From Hymenobacter cyanobacteriorum (lineage in GTDB: Bacteria; Bacteroidota; Bacteroidia; Cytophagales; Hymenobacteraceae): 64,000 bases of DNA. The translations under genes were made by a program, and so were the position numbers. The stretch's first letter is position 1, and every line of letters starts with the position of its first letter. This document shows positions 1-8,258 of this stretch, in pieces. The notes beneath the pieces are model-generated. The model was not told the origin of the DNA. It made no database searches and saw only the letters and a program-made list of their open reading frames with translations. The DNA is taken from NCBI RefSeq assembly GCF_022631375.1, contig NZ_JALBGC010000003.1:62001-126000 (forward strand). Reading direction: 5' to 3'.

Positions 1-707
1 CCGTAGGTCATGTAGGGGAAGGACGGTACCTGGCCGGTGACGAGTTCGGCCACGAAGTCGCACACGCCTTCGTAGAGAGCTTGAGCCAGTAGGGTTTCGC
101 CGGAGCCTTTTTCCTGGGTGTGCACGTATTCGTGCACGTTGACGAGCACCAGGTGCTCGGCGGGCCGGTGGCTGTATAGGCGGTTGAGAAAGGCTTTTTC
201 GGGGGGCGAAAACTCGGAAATGTCGGTTTCGGGACTGCCGGTGGCCAGCTCGGCCCCGATGAGCACGAGGCTGTCCTGGGTGGTGCCGGCGGAGCGCAGC
301 GCCCCGATGGTGAAGTAGATGGCGGCCGGCCGCAGGGCGGGGTACAACTGCCGGAATTTCCGGAGGTAGGGCTCGAGGCCCTGCGCGCCGGTTTTGGCGA
401 GTTGGGTGCGGGGCCGGATGGACTGCCAGAACCGCGGGTGCCGCCGGATGCTGCTCACCCACTCCCCCGCCGTGTAGCCCTTGGCCTGCACGAAGGCGCG
501 GAGGCCGGCCGTGCCCTTGCCGAGGTAGAGGCGCTGGAGGTAGCCGAGTTGTCGCAGGCTGTCGGGGGTGGTGCGGATGCTGTCGTAGGCCACCCAGAAG
601 TTGTCGATATCGGAAAAGTAAACGCGGGGTTTGGCGCTTTGCGCCCGGGCGGGGCCGAGGCTGCACAAGGCCGGCAGGAGCAGCAGGGCGCTTTTGGGGA
701 GGGACAT
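1..707 (-). CDS. Secreted HExxH putative zinc protease-like protein (3' end outside window)
   Basis: The reading frame starts at ATG 707 on the minus strand and runs open off the left edge, so the C-terminus is missing. The first ~22 residues are a signal peptide (MSLPKSALLLLPALCSLG, ending ARAQ). About 190 residues in there is HEYVH, an HExxH zinc-site pattern, followed about 20 residues later by YEGVCDFVAELVTG, which could supply the third metal ligand. This resembles the DUF2268-type or gliding-motility-associated predicted Zn-dependent proteases, but I cannot fix the family. It is probably exported to the periplasm or surface. The 156 bases between it and the gene at 864 separate divergently transcribed genes. 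Confidence 0.75.
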   Translation of the reverse strand, partial: MSLPKSALLLLPALCSLGPARAQSAKPRVYFSDIDNFWVAYDSIRTTPDSLRQLGYLQRLYLGKGTAGLRAFVQAKGYTAGEWVSSIRRHPRFWQSIRPRTQLAKTGAQGLEPYLRKFRQLYPALRPAAIYFTIGALRSAGTTQDSLVLIGAELATGSPETDISEFSPPEKAFLNRLYSHRPAEHLVLVNVHEYVHTQEKGSGETLLAQALYEGVCDFVAELVTGQVPSFPYMTY

Positions 708-863
708 GGCAGGGAAAGGAAGGGCCAGGGGCGGCCGGGAATAAAGGTAGCGGCGCGGCGTAGCTCGGCTGGGCTGCCGGCGCATTAATCAAGCAAAAAG
801 GGAACTGTGCGAGCCGCCGGCCGTAAGACAGGGACGTTTTACAATCACCTGTTTTTTAGAATA

Positions 864-1544
864 ATGAATTCCTCTAACATTACCTCCCCCGTTGCCGACG
901 AGGCCAACGCCCTGCTCGACCAGACTGCTGCTACCGCTACCGAAGAGACGAACGGCCTGCTGGCCCAGGTGCCCGACTCGGTGAAAGAAGCCAGCGACAA
1001 GGCGCTGGGCGCGTTCAAGAACCTGACCACGACCCAGAAAGTGGTGGGCGGCGCGCTGCTGGCGGCCGGCCTGGCCTACCTGGTAGCGCCCAAGAAAAAG
1101 GGCAAAGCCAAGCGCAAAGCGGCGGCGCTCGACGAGCTGCTGCTGTTCGTGAACGACCGCATTGAGGGCTACAAGCGCGCCGTGGACGAAACCAAGGACG
1201 GCGACCTGCGCGCCTACTACCAGCAGCTGGTGAGCCAGAGCCGGCAGTTTGCCGACGAGCTGAACCGCTACCTGACCCGCGAGGGCGGCGAGCGCGAAAC
1301 CGGCACCACCTTCAAAGGCAAGCTCTACCGCAAGCTGATGGACGCCCAGGCCGTGGTGACGGCCCGCGACGAAAAGGCCATTTTGGCCGCCAACCTCTAC
1401 GGCGAGAAGTGGGCCATTAAAGCCTACAAGAAGACGCTGCGCCGCAAGGCCCTGAAAGGCGACATCCGCGAGGCGGTGCGCAAGCAGTTTGCGCAGTCGA
1501 AGAAGACGTATAAGAAGCTGAAGCAGCTGGCAGCGCAGCAATAG
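864..1544 (+). CDS. PA2169-like four-helix-bundle protein (DUF2383)
   Basis: 226 residues from ATG 864, chosen over the in-frame upstream start at 807 because the family-like sequence begins here. An acidic/polar N-terminus (~1-60) precedes a short hydrophobic stretch (VVGGALLAAGLAYLVAP, about residues 55-72). A lysine-rich linker follows. The helical domain starts at ALDELLLFVNDRIEGYKRAVDETKD and fits the PA2169/DUF2383 family of ferritin-like four-helix bundles often linked to stress responses. The C-terminus is strongly basic (KKTYKKLKQLAAQQ). The single membrane segment suggests the bundle is tethered to the inner membrane. A GC-rich hairpin terminator follows at 1565. The biochemical function is unknown. 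Confidence 0.75.
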   Translation: MNSSNITSPVADEANALLDQTAATATEETNGLLAQVPDSVKEASDKALGAFKNLTTTQKVVGGALLAAGLAYLVAPKKKGKAKRKAAALDELLLFVNDRIEGYKRAVDETKDGDLRAYYQQLVSQSRQFADELNRYLTREGGERETGTTFKGKLYRKLMDAQAVVTARDEKAILAANLYGEKWAIKAYKKTLRRKALKGDIREAVRKQFAQSKKTYKKLKQLAAQQ

Positions 1545-1564
1545 TTGCCGTTGCTGCCGAGCGA

Positions 1565-1610
1565 GCCCCGCCGGGCCGAACCCTTTGGGGGACGGGCCGG
1601 CGGGGCTTTT
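1565..1610 (+). terminator. Rho-independent terminator after the DUF2383 gene
   Basis: A perfect 10-bp GC stem, GCCCCGCCGG at 1565 pairing with CCGGCGGGGC ending at 1606, is followed by TTTT. It lies 20 bases downstream of the stop codon. Confidence 0.8.
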
Positions 1611-1729
1611 GCGTAGGGGCGGCGGTGACTGCTTACCTTACGCCATGACAAACCAACTGTTTATCCAGGAAAGCTGTTTAGATAATGCTTCCCTAAGCAA
1701 CTAGTTAAGCTCTTTAACAGCCAGCGACA

Positions 1730-2152
1730 ATGAATACGCCCTTTATAATTGAGCAGGTGTATGAGGCTCCCATTGAAAAAGTGTGGCACGCCCTGACCAA
1801 TAAGGATGCAATGAAGGCTTGGTATTTCCCGCAATTGCAGAAGTTCGAACCAGTGGCGGAGTTCAAATTTGAGTTTGCTAATGATGGCTCCCCTTACGGA
1901 AAAGAGTGGGTGGTTACGGACGTGGTACCCGGCCGCAAGTTGGCCCATACCTGGGCGTACAAGAACTATCCCGGCAGTTCGGAAGTGACCTTCGGATTAA
2001 CTGCGCAAGGCGCTAAAACGAGGCTTACCCTGACGCATATCGGCCTGGAGAGCTTCCCGGCTGACCCTCACTTTGCCCGGCGGCGATTTGAGGATGGCTG
2101 GGCCCAGATTCTGGGCCGCAACCTGAAAGAATACTTGGAAATAACTAGCTGA
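1730..2152 (+). CDS. SRPBCC / AHSA1-like domain protein
   Basis: 140 residues starting MNTPFIIEQVYEAPIEKVW, the classic opening of an activator-of-Hsp90 (AHSA1)-type START/Bet v1 fold in which the N-terminal strand is followed by a helix. Conserved features include ALTNKDAMKAWYFP, the central TWAYKNYPGSSEVTF strand pair, and the C-terminal helix (DGWAQILGRNLKEYL). These small cytosolic proteins form a hydrophobic cavity and often have unknown ligands. It is a single-domain protein of normal length. Its codon use is somewhat more AT-rich than that of the neighbours. No operon partner is evident. Confidence 0.85.
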   Translation: MNTPFIIEQVYEAPIEKVWHALTNKDAMKAWYFPQLQKFEPVAEFKFEFANDGSPYGKEWVVTDVVPGRKLAHTWAYKNYPGSSEVTFGLTAQGAKTRLTLTHIGLESFPADPHFARRRFEDGWAQILGRNLKEYLEITS

Positions 2153-2160
2153 TTAGCGCG

Positions 2161-2280
2161 TTGAAAACGACGCCCGCTCTGCGCCAGCTACCCGCAGGCC
2201 CGCAAGGCCCTCAACTCCGGTGACGGCAGCGGCAAAGAGAAACCGGCCGCGGCGCAAGTTTCGGCAGGATTGGAAATAAA
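2161..2280 (+). other. Possible decayed 3' end of a gene
   Basis: Directly after the SRPBCC gene there is a GC-rich stretch with coding-like composition but no start codon. One frame reads SYPQARKALNSGDGSGKEKP and the adjacent frame ends in TAA at about 2280. It could be the remnant of a lost gene. No homologue is recognised, so confidence is low. Confidence 0.2.
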
Positions 2281-2317
2281 GCCGCCCGCTTCCGGTTGGG
2301 GAGCGGGCGGCTTTTTT
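2281..2317. terminator. Hairpin terminator between convergent genes
   Basis: GCCGCCCGCT (2281-2290) pairs with AGCGGGCGGC (2302-2311), followed by six T. It terminates the plus-strand transcript. Confidence 0.8.
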
Positions 2318-2352
2318 AAGCATGATATTAACGTATTGTAAGCAGCGTACAG

Positions 2353-3066
2353 CTATTCCAATAATTTGTCGAATTCCGCTTTGCTACCATGAAATGCATT
2401 CAAATCAACGTGGGTTTTGATTCCCGCTAAACGGCCTCTATTCCCATATTGCCAAAATTGCCATTCTCTTTTGTCTGCAATAGTAGGCTCCTTATAAATG
2501 TCTCTAAACCATATGGGATTTTCCTTAAACTTACCCAATAGACATTGTTCGTAAAATTCTTGGGTTACATAGAGAATTGGCCTTTTACCATAATTCTCAA
2601 ATAGGCGCTGCTGTAAAGTGTCTATTCTGCTAAGAAGTTCTTGGGTATTATTTGATGTATTACAGTTACTATCAAATTCTAAATCAATAACAGGAGGCAG
2701 TTGATTGGCTCCATTTGGAACACTGTTGATAAAATTATCTGCTTGCTTATTTCCGCTCTTGCAGAAACTAAAAAAATGATAAGCGCCAACAGGAATGCCA
2801 TATTTCTTTGCCTCGCTCCAATTGTACTGGAATAACTCATCTTTGAAGCTTACTCCTTCAGTTGCTTTCACAAACACGAAACCAACTTCTCTGCGATTCA
2901 CTTTGCTCCATACTACCTCTCCTTGATAATGTGAGATATCGATTCCTTGAACTGGAAAATCAGAATAGGAAGGATAGTTGAAACGTAGATACCCAGTGTA
3001 CAAAGCCAACACTACGACTGCTGTCAATAGGGCCAAAGCAATAAATGCTATTAGGGTTTTCTTCAT
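2353..3066 (-). CDS. GH25 family lysozyme (muramidase), membrane-anchored or secreted
   Basis: 237 residues from the ATG at 3066 (MKKTLIAFIALALL); a longer open frame upstream is only an extension into GH92 DNA. Residues 5-24 are one hydrophobic helix, a signal peptide or N-terminal anchor. The catalytic domain shows the GH25 signatures: GIDISHYQG (41-49), VGFVFVKATEG (61-71), GAYHFF (94-99) and the catalytic VIDLEF (126-131, the DxE pair). GH25 enzymes cleave the MurNAc-GlcNAc bond of peptidoglycan. Length fits a single-domain enzyme. The gene is much more AT-rich than its neighbours and sits 44 bases downstream of GH92, which suggests recent acquisition. The role is either cell-wall remodelling or attack on other bacteria. 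Confidence 0.92.
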   Translation of the reverse strand: MKKTLIAFIALALLTAVVVLALYTGYLRFNYPSYSDFPVQGIDISHYQGEVVWSKVNRREVGFVFVKATEGVSFKDELFQYNWSEAKKYGIPVGAYHFFSFCKSGNKQADNFINSVPNGANQLPPVIDLEFDSNCNTSNNTQELLSRIDTLQQRLFENYGKRPILYVTQEFYEQCLLGKFKENPIWFRDIYKEPTIADKREWQFWQYGNRGRLAGIKTHVDLNAFHGSKAEFDKLLE

Positions 3067-3110
3067 TTGATTAGTGTCAAATACTGTCAAATAACCACCT
3101 GTTAGCGTAC

Positions 3111-5444
3111 CTACTTCGCCGGCTGCGCCCCCATCACAAACACCAGCGTCCCCCCTTTCGCCACGTCCTGCTGCGCCAGAAACGGCTGCGTCAGCTTTTG
3201 CCCGTTGAGGGTGACTTGCTGCACGTAGACGTTTTTGGCGCTTTGGTTTTTGACCTGGATGGTGAAGGACTGGCCGTTTTCGAGGTGCAGCACGGCGCCG
3301 TGCACGAGGGGGCTGCCGAGGGCGTACTGGCCCGAACCGGGGGCGACGGGGTAGAAGCCGAGGGCCGAGAAGAGGTACCAGGCGCTCATCTGGCCGCAGT
3401 CGTCGTTGCCGCCGAGGCCGTCGGGGGTGGGGTGGTACTGGCGGGCGAGGATGTTGCGGACCTGGGCCTGCGTTTTCCAGGGCTGGTCGGTGTAGTTGTA
3501 GAGGTAGGCGGCGTGGTGGGCGGGCTCGTTGCCGTGCACGTAGCCCCCGATGATGCCCTCGCGGGTGATGTCCTCGGTTTCGGCGAAGAACGAGTCGGGC
3601 AGGTGCATGGTGAAGAGCGAATCGAGGTGGGGCACGAAGCGGCGGTTGCCGCCCATGCGGGCAATGAGGCCGGCGGGGTCGTGGGGCACGGCCAGGGTGT
3701 AGTTCCAGGCGTTGCCCTCGATGAAGCCCTGGCCGTTGGTGCTCAGCACGTCGAACTTGGGGCGGAAGCTGCCGTCGGCCAGGCGCGGGCGCATGGCGTT
3801 GGCGCGCGGGTCGAACACGTTTTGCCAGTTGGTGGCGCGTTTGCTGAACTCCTGGTAAATGTCCTCTTTGCCGAGATGCTTGGCGAGCTGGGCGATGCAC
3901 CAGTCGTCGTAGGCAAACTCCAGGGTGTTCGATACCGAAGTGCCACTGCGCTCGTTGGGAACGTAGCCGCGGTTGATGTACTCGCTCAGGCCGTCGTACC
4001 AGCGGTGGCGGGCGGTGGCTACGCAGGCCTCGAGGGCGCGCTCGGACTGGGCGGGCGGCACGGCCCCATTGATGACGGCATCTGCAATGACGGACACGCT
4101 GTGGTAGCCGCTCATGCACCAGTTTTCATTGGCGTGGTGGCTCCACACGGGCAGCATGTGCTCGGCGCTCTGGTCGTAGTGGGCCAGCATGGACTGCACC
4201 ATGTCGGCGTTGCGCTTCGGCTGAATGAGGTTGAAAAGCGGGTGCAGGGCTCGGAAGGTGTCCCAGAGCGAAAAGGTGGTGTAGTTGACGTAGCCGTCTC
4301 CGGAAGGAGAATCAGAATAACTATAGCGGGTTCTTTGGTCAAGCCCTCGATACTGCCCACGATTAATAGCATCCTCGTAAATCGTGGGGCTGAGGCAGGC
4401 GTGGTAGAGGGCCGTGTAGAAGTTCTCCTTATCGGCCCGGTTGGGCGTCTGGATGGTGATGCGGCTTAGCTCCTGCTGCCAGAGCTGCTGGCCGGCGCGG
4501 CGGGTTTGCTCAAAGTCCCAGCCGGATAGCTCGGAGCGCATGTTACCCAGCGCCCCAAAAATATTCACGGGCGAAAGGGCAAACTTGACCTTGATTTTCT
4601 CGCCGGGCACCGTATTAAAATCGAAGTAGAGGCGCAGCTGGCGGCCGGCCTGCTCGGGCCAGTTCTTGGTTTGGTCGAAGCGGCCCCAGAAGCCGCGGTA
4701 GATTTCCTTGGGGTCGTATTTGCGGGCACCGTAGCTTTTGAAGGGCTTCGAGAACTGCATGGCGAAGTACTCGGTGCGGGTGCGGCCCCAGCCGGTGGTT
4801 TGGCGGTAGCCGGTCACAAGCGAGTCGTTTTCGATGCGCACGTAGCTCCACACGTTCTTATCAGGGTAGTTGTAGATGCCGGCCATCATATCGAGGATGA
4901 TGTGTGCCGGCTCGGTGCCCGGAAACGTGTATTGATGGAAGCCCACGCGGGTGGTAGCCGTGAGCTCGGCCAGAATGTTATGGTCGTCGAGCTTCACCCG
5001 GTAGTAGGCCGGCTCGGCCACCTCGTTCTGGTGCGAGAAGGCGGAACGGTAGCCGCTTTGGGGCCGGTCGGCGGTGCCGGGGTTGAGCTGGAGCGGGCCG
5101 GTGGTGGGCATGAGCAGGAAGTCGCCCAAATCGGAGTGCCCCGTGCCGCTGAAGTGCGTGTGGCTGAAGCCGACGATGGTTTTGTCGTCGTAGTTATACC
5201 CCGCGCAGTACTTGTAGATGTCGGGGTTGTACTTGCCATTCAGCTCGTAGCTGATGGTGTCGGTATCGGGCGAGAGCTGCACCATGCCGAAGGGGGCGGT
5301 GGCGCCGGGGTAGGTGTGGCCCATCTTCTGCGTGCCCACCAACGGGTGCGCGTACTGCACGAGGTTTTCGGGCTGGGCAGTGGGCTTTTGGGCGGAGGCG
5401 GCAGCGGCTACGAGCAGCAGCAAAGGCATCAGAAGTTGCTTCAT
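3111..5444 (-). CDS. GH92 family alpha-1,2-mannosidase, secreted
   Basis: 777 residues from ATG 5444 (MKQLLMPLLLLVAAAASAQ, a signal peptide). GH92 enzymes are Ca-dependent exo-alpha-mannosidases acting on N-glycan or mannan side chains. The N-terminal beta domain begins VQYAHPLVGT and includes GHTYPGATAPFGMVQLSPDT and SHTHFSGTG. The (alpha/alpha)6 catalytic domain carries TFSLWDTFRALHPL, HHANENWCMSGYHS, GNAWNYT and NDDCGQMSAWYLFSALGFYPV, all typical of the family. A very long upstream extension of the open frame is antisense to the next gene and is not used. There is a short AT-rich patch at about 4310-4385. Probably periplasmic or surface glycan degradation. Confidence 0.95.
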   Translation of the reverse strand: MKQLLMPLLLLVAAAASAQKPTAQPENLVQYAHPLVGTQKMGHTYPGATAPFGMVQLSPDTDTISYELNGKYNPDIYKYCAGYNYDDKTIVGFSHTHFSGTGHSDLGDFLLMPTTGPLQLNPGTADRPQSGYRSAFSHQNEVAEPAYYRVKLDDHNILAELTATTRVGFHQYTFPGTEPAHIILDMMAGIYNYPDKNVWSYVRIENDSLVTGYRQTTGWGRTRTEYFAMQFSKPFKSYGARKYDPKEIYRGFWGRFDQTKNWPEQAGRQLRLYFDFNTVPGEKIKVKFALSPVNIFGALGNMRSELSGWDFEQTRRAGQQLWQQELSRITIQTPNRADKENFYTALYHACLSPTIYEDAINRGQYRGLDQRTRYSYSDSPSGDGYVNYTTFSLWDTFRALHPLFNLIQPKRNADMVQSMLAHYDQSAEHMLPVWSHHANENWCMSGYHSVSVIADAVINGAVPPAQSERALEACVATARHRWYDGLSEYINRGYVPNERSGTSVSNTLEFAYDDWCIAQLAKHLGKEDIYQEFSKRATNWQNVFDPRANAMRPRLADGSFRPKFDVLSTNGQGFIEGNAWNYTLAVPHDPAGLIARMGGNRRFVPHLDSLFTMHLPDSFFAETEDITREGIIGGYVHGNEPAHHAAYLYNYTDQPWKTQAQVRNILARQYHPTPDGLGGNDDCGQMSAWYLFSALGFYPVAPGSGQYALGSPLVHGAVLHLENGQSFTIQVKNQSAKNVYVQQVTLNGQKLTQPFLAQQDVAKGGTLVFVMGAQPAK

Positions 5445-5549
5445 GCAGCAAAGTAGGCAGGCGGGGCAGGAAGGTTGGCGGCGCTGCTTACTTTTAATGG
5501 CTAATTTTTTGTTGCCTCCCTTTGGCCCTTTCTCCTTTCCCTTCCCATT

Positions 5550-7577
5550 ATGGCCGTTTTTACCCTTCCGGCCCGCTTCTCCGGCGGCAGCTCTATCCCC
5601 AAACAAGCCTACGTCTCTCGTGCAAACCGGCCCCCGCGCGGGCTGCTGGCGTTGCTGTTGTTGCTGTTCGTCGTGGTTGTCCCGGCCGCCCGGGCGCAGA
5701 TGCCAGCCTTCGACTACGCTATTGGCAACGGGGTAGTGGATGAAGCCAATAACCGCATTGCCGTCGATGCGCAGGGCAACACCTACGTGACGGGCTATTT
5801 CCACGAAAGCACCCATTTCGGAACCTTCACGCTGACAACTCCCGGACCATCGGTTATTAACCTGTACGTGGCCAAGTTCGACCCCGCCGGCCGGTGCCTG
5901 TGGGCCCAGCAGGCCGGCACCACCACGGGCTCCTCCGGCAGCGACGTTGCCGTAGATGCCGCCGGCCACGTGTACCTCACCGGCTACGTGGGCGGCGGGC
6001 CAGCCGATTTCGGCAGCCTCACCGTCACCGTGCCCAGTCTGGGCGCGCCCTTCGTGGCCAAGCTGGATGGCAATGGGCGCTGGCGCTGGGTGCGCCTGGG
6101 CAGCGGCGCGCACGTAGGCCCCGCGGCCATTGCCCTCGATGCCCAAGCGCAGGGGGTATTCATTACCGGAACTTTCGATGCTGCCAGCGCCACGTTCGGC
6201 AGCACGGTGCTGGCCAACTCAGCTGGACCGGCACAGGCTGTTCGCAACGTATTCGTGGCCCGGCTGGATAGCGCGGGCACCTGGCAATGGGCCAGTTCGG
6301 GTGGCCCGTTGGTAGCGGCCGTCGACGAAGTGGCCGAGGGTCGGGACGTGGCGGTCGATAACCGGGGCCATGTGTTCGTCACCGGCCTGTTTGCCCACAC
6401 GGTGGCGTTTGGCACCACCACCCTCACCAGCGCGGGCAACATCGATATTCTGGTCGCTCAGCTCAACGCTGCTACCGGGGCCTGGCAGTGGGCACGCCGG
6501 GCCGGCGGCACCGATGAGGACGCCGGCCTCAGTCTGGCTGCCGACGCCACGGGCCACGCCTGCGTCACGGGCACTTTTTACAGCACTTCGGCGCAGTTTG
6601 GCAGCCAAACCATCAGCCTCAGCGCCGGCATGTCCGACGTCTTTGTGGCCCGGCTCGATGCGCAGGGCACCTTTCAGTGGGTGGCCACGGGCGGCGGGGC
6701 CGAAGAAGATTTTGGGGCCGCCGTGGTCATGGATGCCCACGGCAGCACCTACGTGGCCGGCGAATTCCGCGAGGTGCCCGCGCAGTTCGGCCCGTTTCTG
6801 CTGCCGCATCAGCCCCTTGGCCTCGGCGTCGTCGATATGTTCGTAGCGAAACTTGATTCTACTGGCAATTACCAATGGGCCGTGGGCGGCGTCAGCCGCG
6901 GCAACGACCACGTGGACGGCCTGGCCCTGGCCGGCGCCACCGACGACGTGGTGCTCAGCGGCTGGTTCGAGTGCGACTCGGCCCGCTTCGGGCTGAACAC
7001 CTTGGCCGGCGACTCCAACCGCTGGAACCACTACATCGCCCGGCTGTCGGCCGGCCCTCTCCTGCTCCGCACCGTGACGCCGGCGCAGGGCGTAGCCGGG
7101 CAGGTGGTCACGGTGAGCGGCACGCATTTGGGCAACGTTTCGGCCGTGCTGTTCAATGGCGTGCCAGCTCCGGCGTTCCGGCTGCGCTCCACCACCTCGC
7201 TGCTGGCTACCGTGCCGGTGGGCGCGGCGTCGGGCAGCATCGCGGTGCGCACGGCGGCCGGTCTCAGCAGCCCGGGACCGGCGTTTCAGGTGCAGGGCCT
7301 GGCCAGCGCGCTGACTGCCGAAGCGGCAGGCTTGCAGCTGTGGCCCAATCCGGTGGCTGCGGGCACCGCCATTCAGCTCCAGCTCCCGGAAACTTCGTCG
7401 CTCAGCGGCCCGACGCAGGCCGAGCTGCGCAATTCGCTGGGGCAGTTGGTGCGGCGGCAGCAGTTCGGCGGGCATGAGGGCCGGCTGTCGGTGCAGGGCC
7501 TGGCGCCGGGCCTGTATCAGCTGGTGCTGTTGCCGGCCGGGCGGGTGGCAGTGCAGTGCCGCGTGGTGGTGGAATAA
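5550..7577 (+). CDS. Secreted SBBP-repeat propeller protein with IPT/TIG domain and T9SS type A sorting domain
   Basis: 675 residues. After an N-terminal signal (LLALLLLLFVVVVPAARAQ, ~31-50) come at least seven SBBP-type repeats of ~55-65 residues (pattern: VAVDAxGxxYVTGxF ... FGxxTL ... FVARLDxxGxWQWA) covering ~60-480, predicted to form a beta-propeller. An IPT/TIG Ig-like domain follows at about 485-575 (TPAQGVAGQVVTVSGTHLG). The C-terminus (LWPNPVAAGTAIQLQL ... GLAPGLYQLVLL) is a T9SS type A sorting domain, so the protein is exported and probably attached to the cell surface. No enzymatic motif is visible. The start could also be one of several upstream in-frame codons. The HNH gene follows after 17 bases. 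Confidence 0.9.
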   Translation: MAVFTLPARFSGGSSIPKQAYVSRANRPPRGLLALLLLLFVVVVPAARAQMPAFDYAIGNGVVDEANNRIAVDAQGNTYVTGYFHESTHFGTFTLTTPGPSVINLYVAKFDPAGRCLWAQQAGTTTGSSGSDVAVDAAGHVYLTGYVGGGPADFGSLTVTVPSLGAPFVAKLDGNGRWRWVRLGSGAHVGPAAIALDAQAQGVFITGTFDAASATFGSTVLANSAGPAQAVRNVFVARLDSAGTWQWASSGGPLVAAVDEVAEGRDVAVDNRGHVFVTGLFAHTVAFGTTTLTSAGNIDILVAQLNAATGAWQWARRAGGTDEDAGLSLAADATGHACVTGTFYSTSAQFGSQTISLSAGMSDVFVARLDAQGTFQWVATGGGAEEDFGAAVVMDAHGSTYVAGEFREVPAQFGPFLLPHQPLGLGVVDMFVAKLDSTGNYQWAVGGVSRGNDHVDGLALAGATDDVVLSGWFECDSARFGLNTLAGDSNRWNHYIARLSAGPLLLRTVTPAQGVAGQVVTVSGTHLGNVSAVLFNGVPAPAFRLRSTTSLLATVPVGAASGSIAVRTAAGLSSPGPAFQVQGLASALTAEAAGLQLWPNPVAAGTAIQLQLPETSSLSGPTQAELRNSLGQLVRRQQFGGHEGRLSVQGLAPGLYQLVLLPAGRVAVQCRVVVE

Positions 7578-7594
7578 CGTGAGCGGCCAGAGCT

Positions 7595-8101
7595 ATGAAT
7601 AAATGTTTGCACTGCGGCGCGGCCACGGCCAACGTGAAGTACTGCTCGCGCTCCTGCGCCAACCGGGTAAACGGCCACCTCTTTCCCAGCCGCCAGCGCA
7701 TTATCCGTAACTGCAAGTACTGCGGAACCGCGCTGCAAGCCCGCCGCACCACCTGCGACAGCTGCAATCCCAGCTTCGTGGACTGGCAAACAGTGCCGCT
7801 CCAACAACTCAAAGCGAAAGCGCTGCAACAGTATGCCGCCCAGATTCGCAGCCTGGCACGCATGGCTTACCGCAAATCAAGTCGGCCTAAAGCTTGCGCC
7901 GTGTGCGGCTACGCTACCCATTATGAAGTGTGTCATATCAGGCCCATCAATGATTTTCAACCCACCGACTTTGTGGCCGACGTAAACGTCCTGACCAACC
8001 TCGTGGCGCTGTGCCCCAATCATCACTGGGAGTTTGACCACGGCAAGCTGTCCACAGCATTCATTTTGGCGGCAGCTGCACAACAGCATTCCGAACAATA
8101 A
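7595..8101 (+). CDS. HNH endonuclease-family protein with N-terminal zinc ribbon
   Basis: 168 residues. Two cysteine pairs at the N-terminus (CLHCGAA; KYCSRSCANRVNG) and a second set (CKYCGT; CDSCN) look like zinc-ribbon knuckles. The C-terminal half has the HNH pattern: CAVCGYATHYEVCHIRPI, then NLVALCPNHHWEFDHG, with the CxxC...H...NLVxLCxxHH arrangement that binds zinc and a catalytic metal. HNH domains cut DNA in restriction, homing and phage packaging enzymes. No methylase or partner is adjacent, so its role is open. It ends exactly at a strong bidirectional terminator and next to a tRNA gene. Confidence 0.8.
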   Translation: MNKCLHCGAATANVKYCSRSCANRVNGHLFPSRQRIIRNCKYCGTALQARRTTCDSCNPSFVDWQTVPLQQLKAKALQQYAAQIRSLARMAYRKSSRPKACAVCGYATHYEVCHIRPINDFQPTDFVADVNVLTNLVALCPNHHWEFDHGKLSTAFILAAAAQQHSEQ

Positions 8102-8136
8102 AAAAGGCCGTTTTCAAACTGAAAACGGCCTTTTTT
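8099..8136. terminator. Bidirectional terminator
   Basis: AAAAAAGGCCGTTTTCA and TGAAAACGGCCTTTTTT form a ~17-bp perfect stem with a 3-base loop, with A- and T-runs on the flanks. It can end both the HNH transcript and the minus-strand tRNA transcript. Confidence 0.9.
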
Positions 8137-8154
8137 ATTGCAATAATTACTATG

Positions 8155-8226
8155 TAGCCGCGACGAGAATCGAACTCATATCAAGCGTTTAGGAAACGCC
8201 TATTCTATCCGTTGAACTACGCAGCC
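8155..8226 (-). tRNA. tRNA-Arg (anticodon CCT)
   Basis: 72-nt cloverleaf on the minus strand. The acceptor GGCTGCG (8226 downward) pairs with CGCGGCT, including a G1-U72 wobble; the discriminator is A73. The anticodon stem GGCGT/ACGCT encloses loop TTCCTAA, giving anticodon CCT, which reads AGG. The T-arm contains the canonical TTCGATT loop. CCA is not encoded. Confidence 0.92.
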
Positions 8227-8258
8227 ATGCTGCAAAGATAAGAACGGACGCCACCGAC

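Noticed and set aside
4310..4385. AT-rich patch in GH92 as an insertion
   Set aside because: The encoded residues are continuous with expected GH92 sequence; probably only local codon variation.
3198..4469. Plus-strand open frame opposite GH92
   Set aside because: Antisense of a recognised GH92 enzyme; shadow composition.
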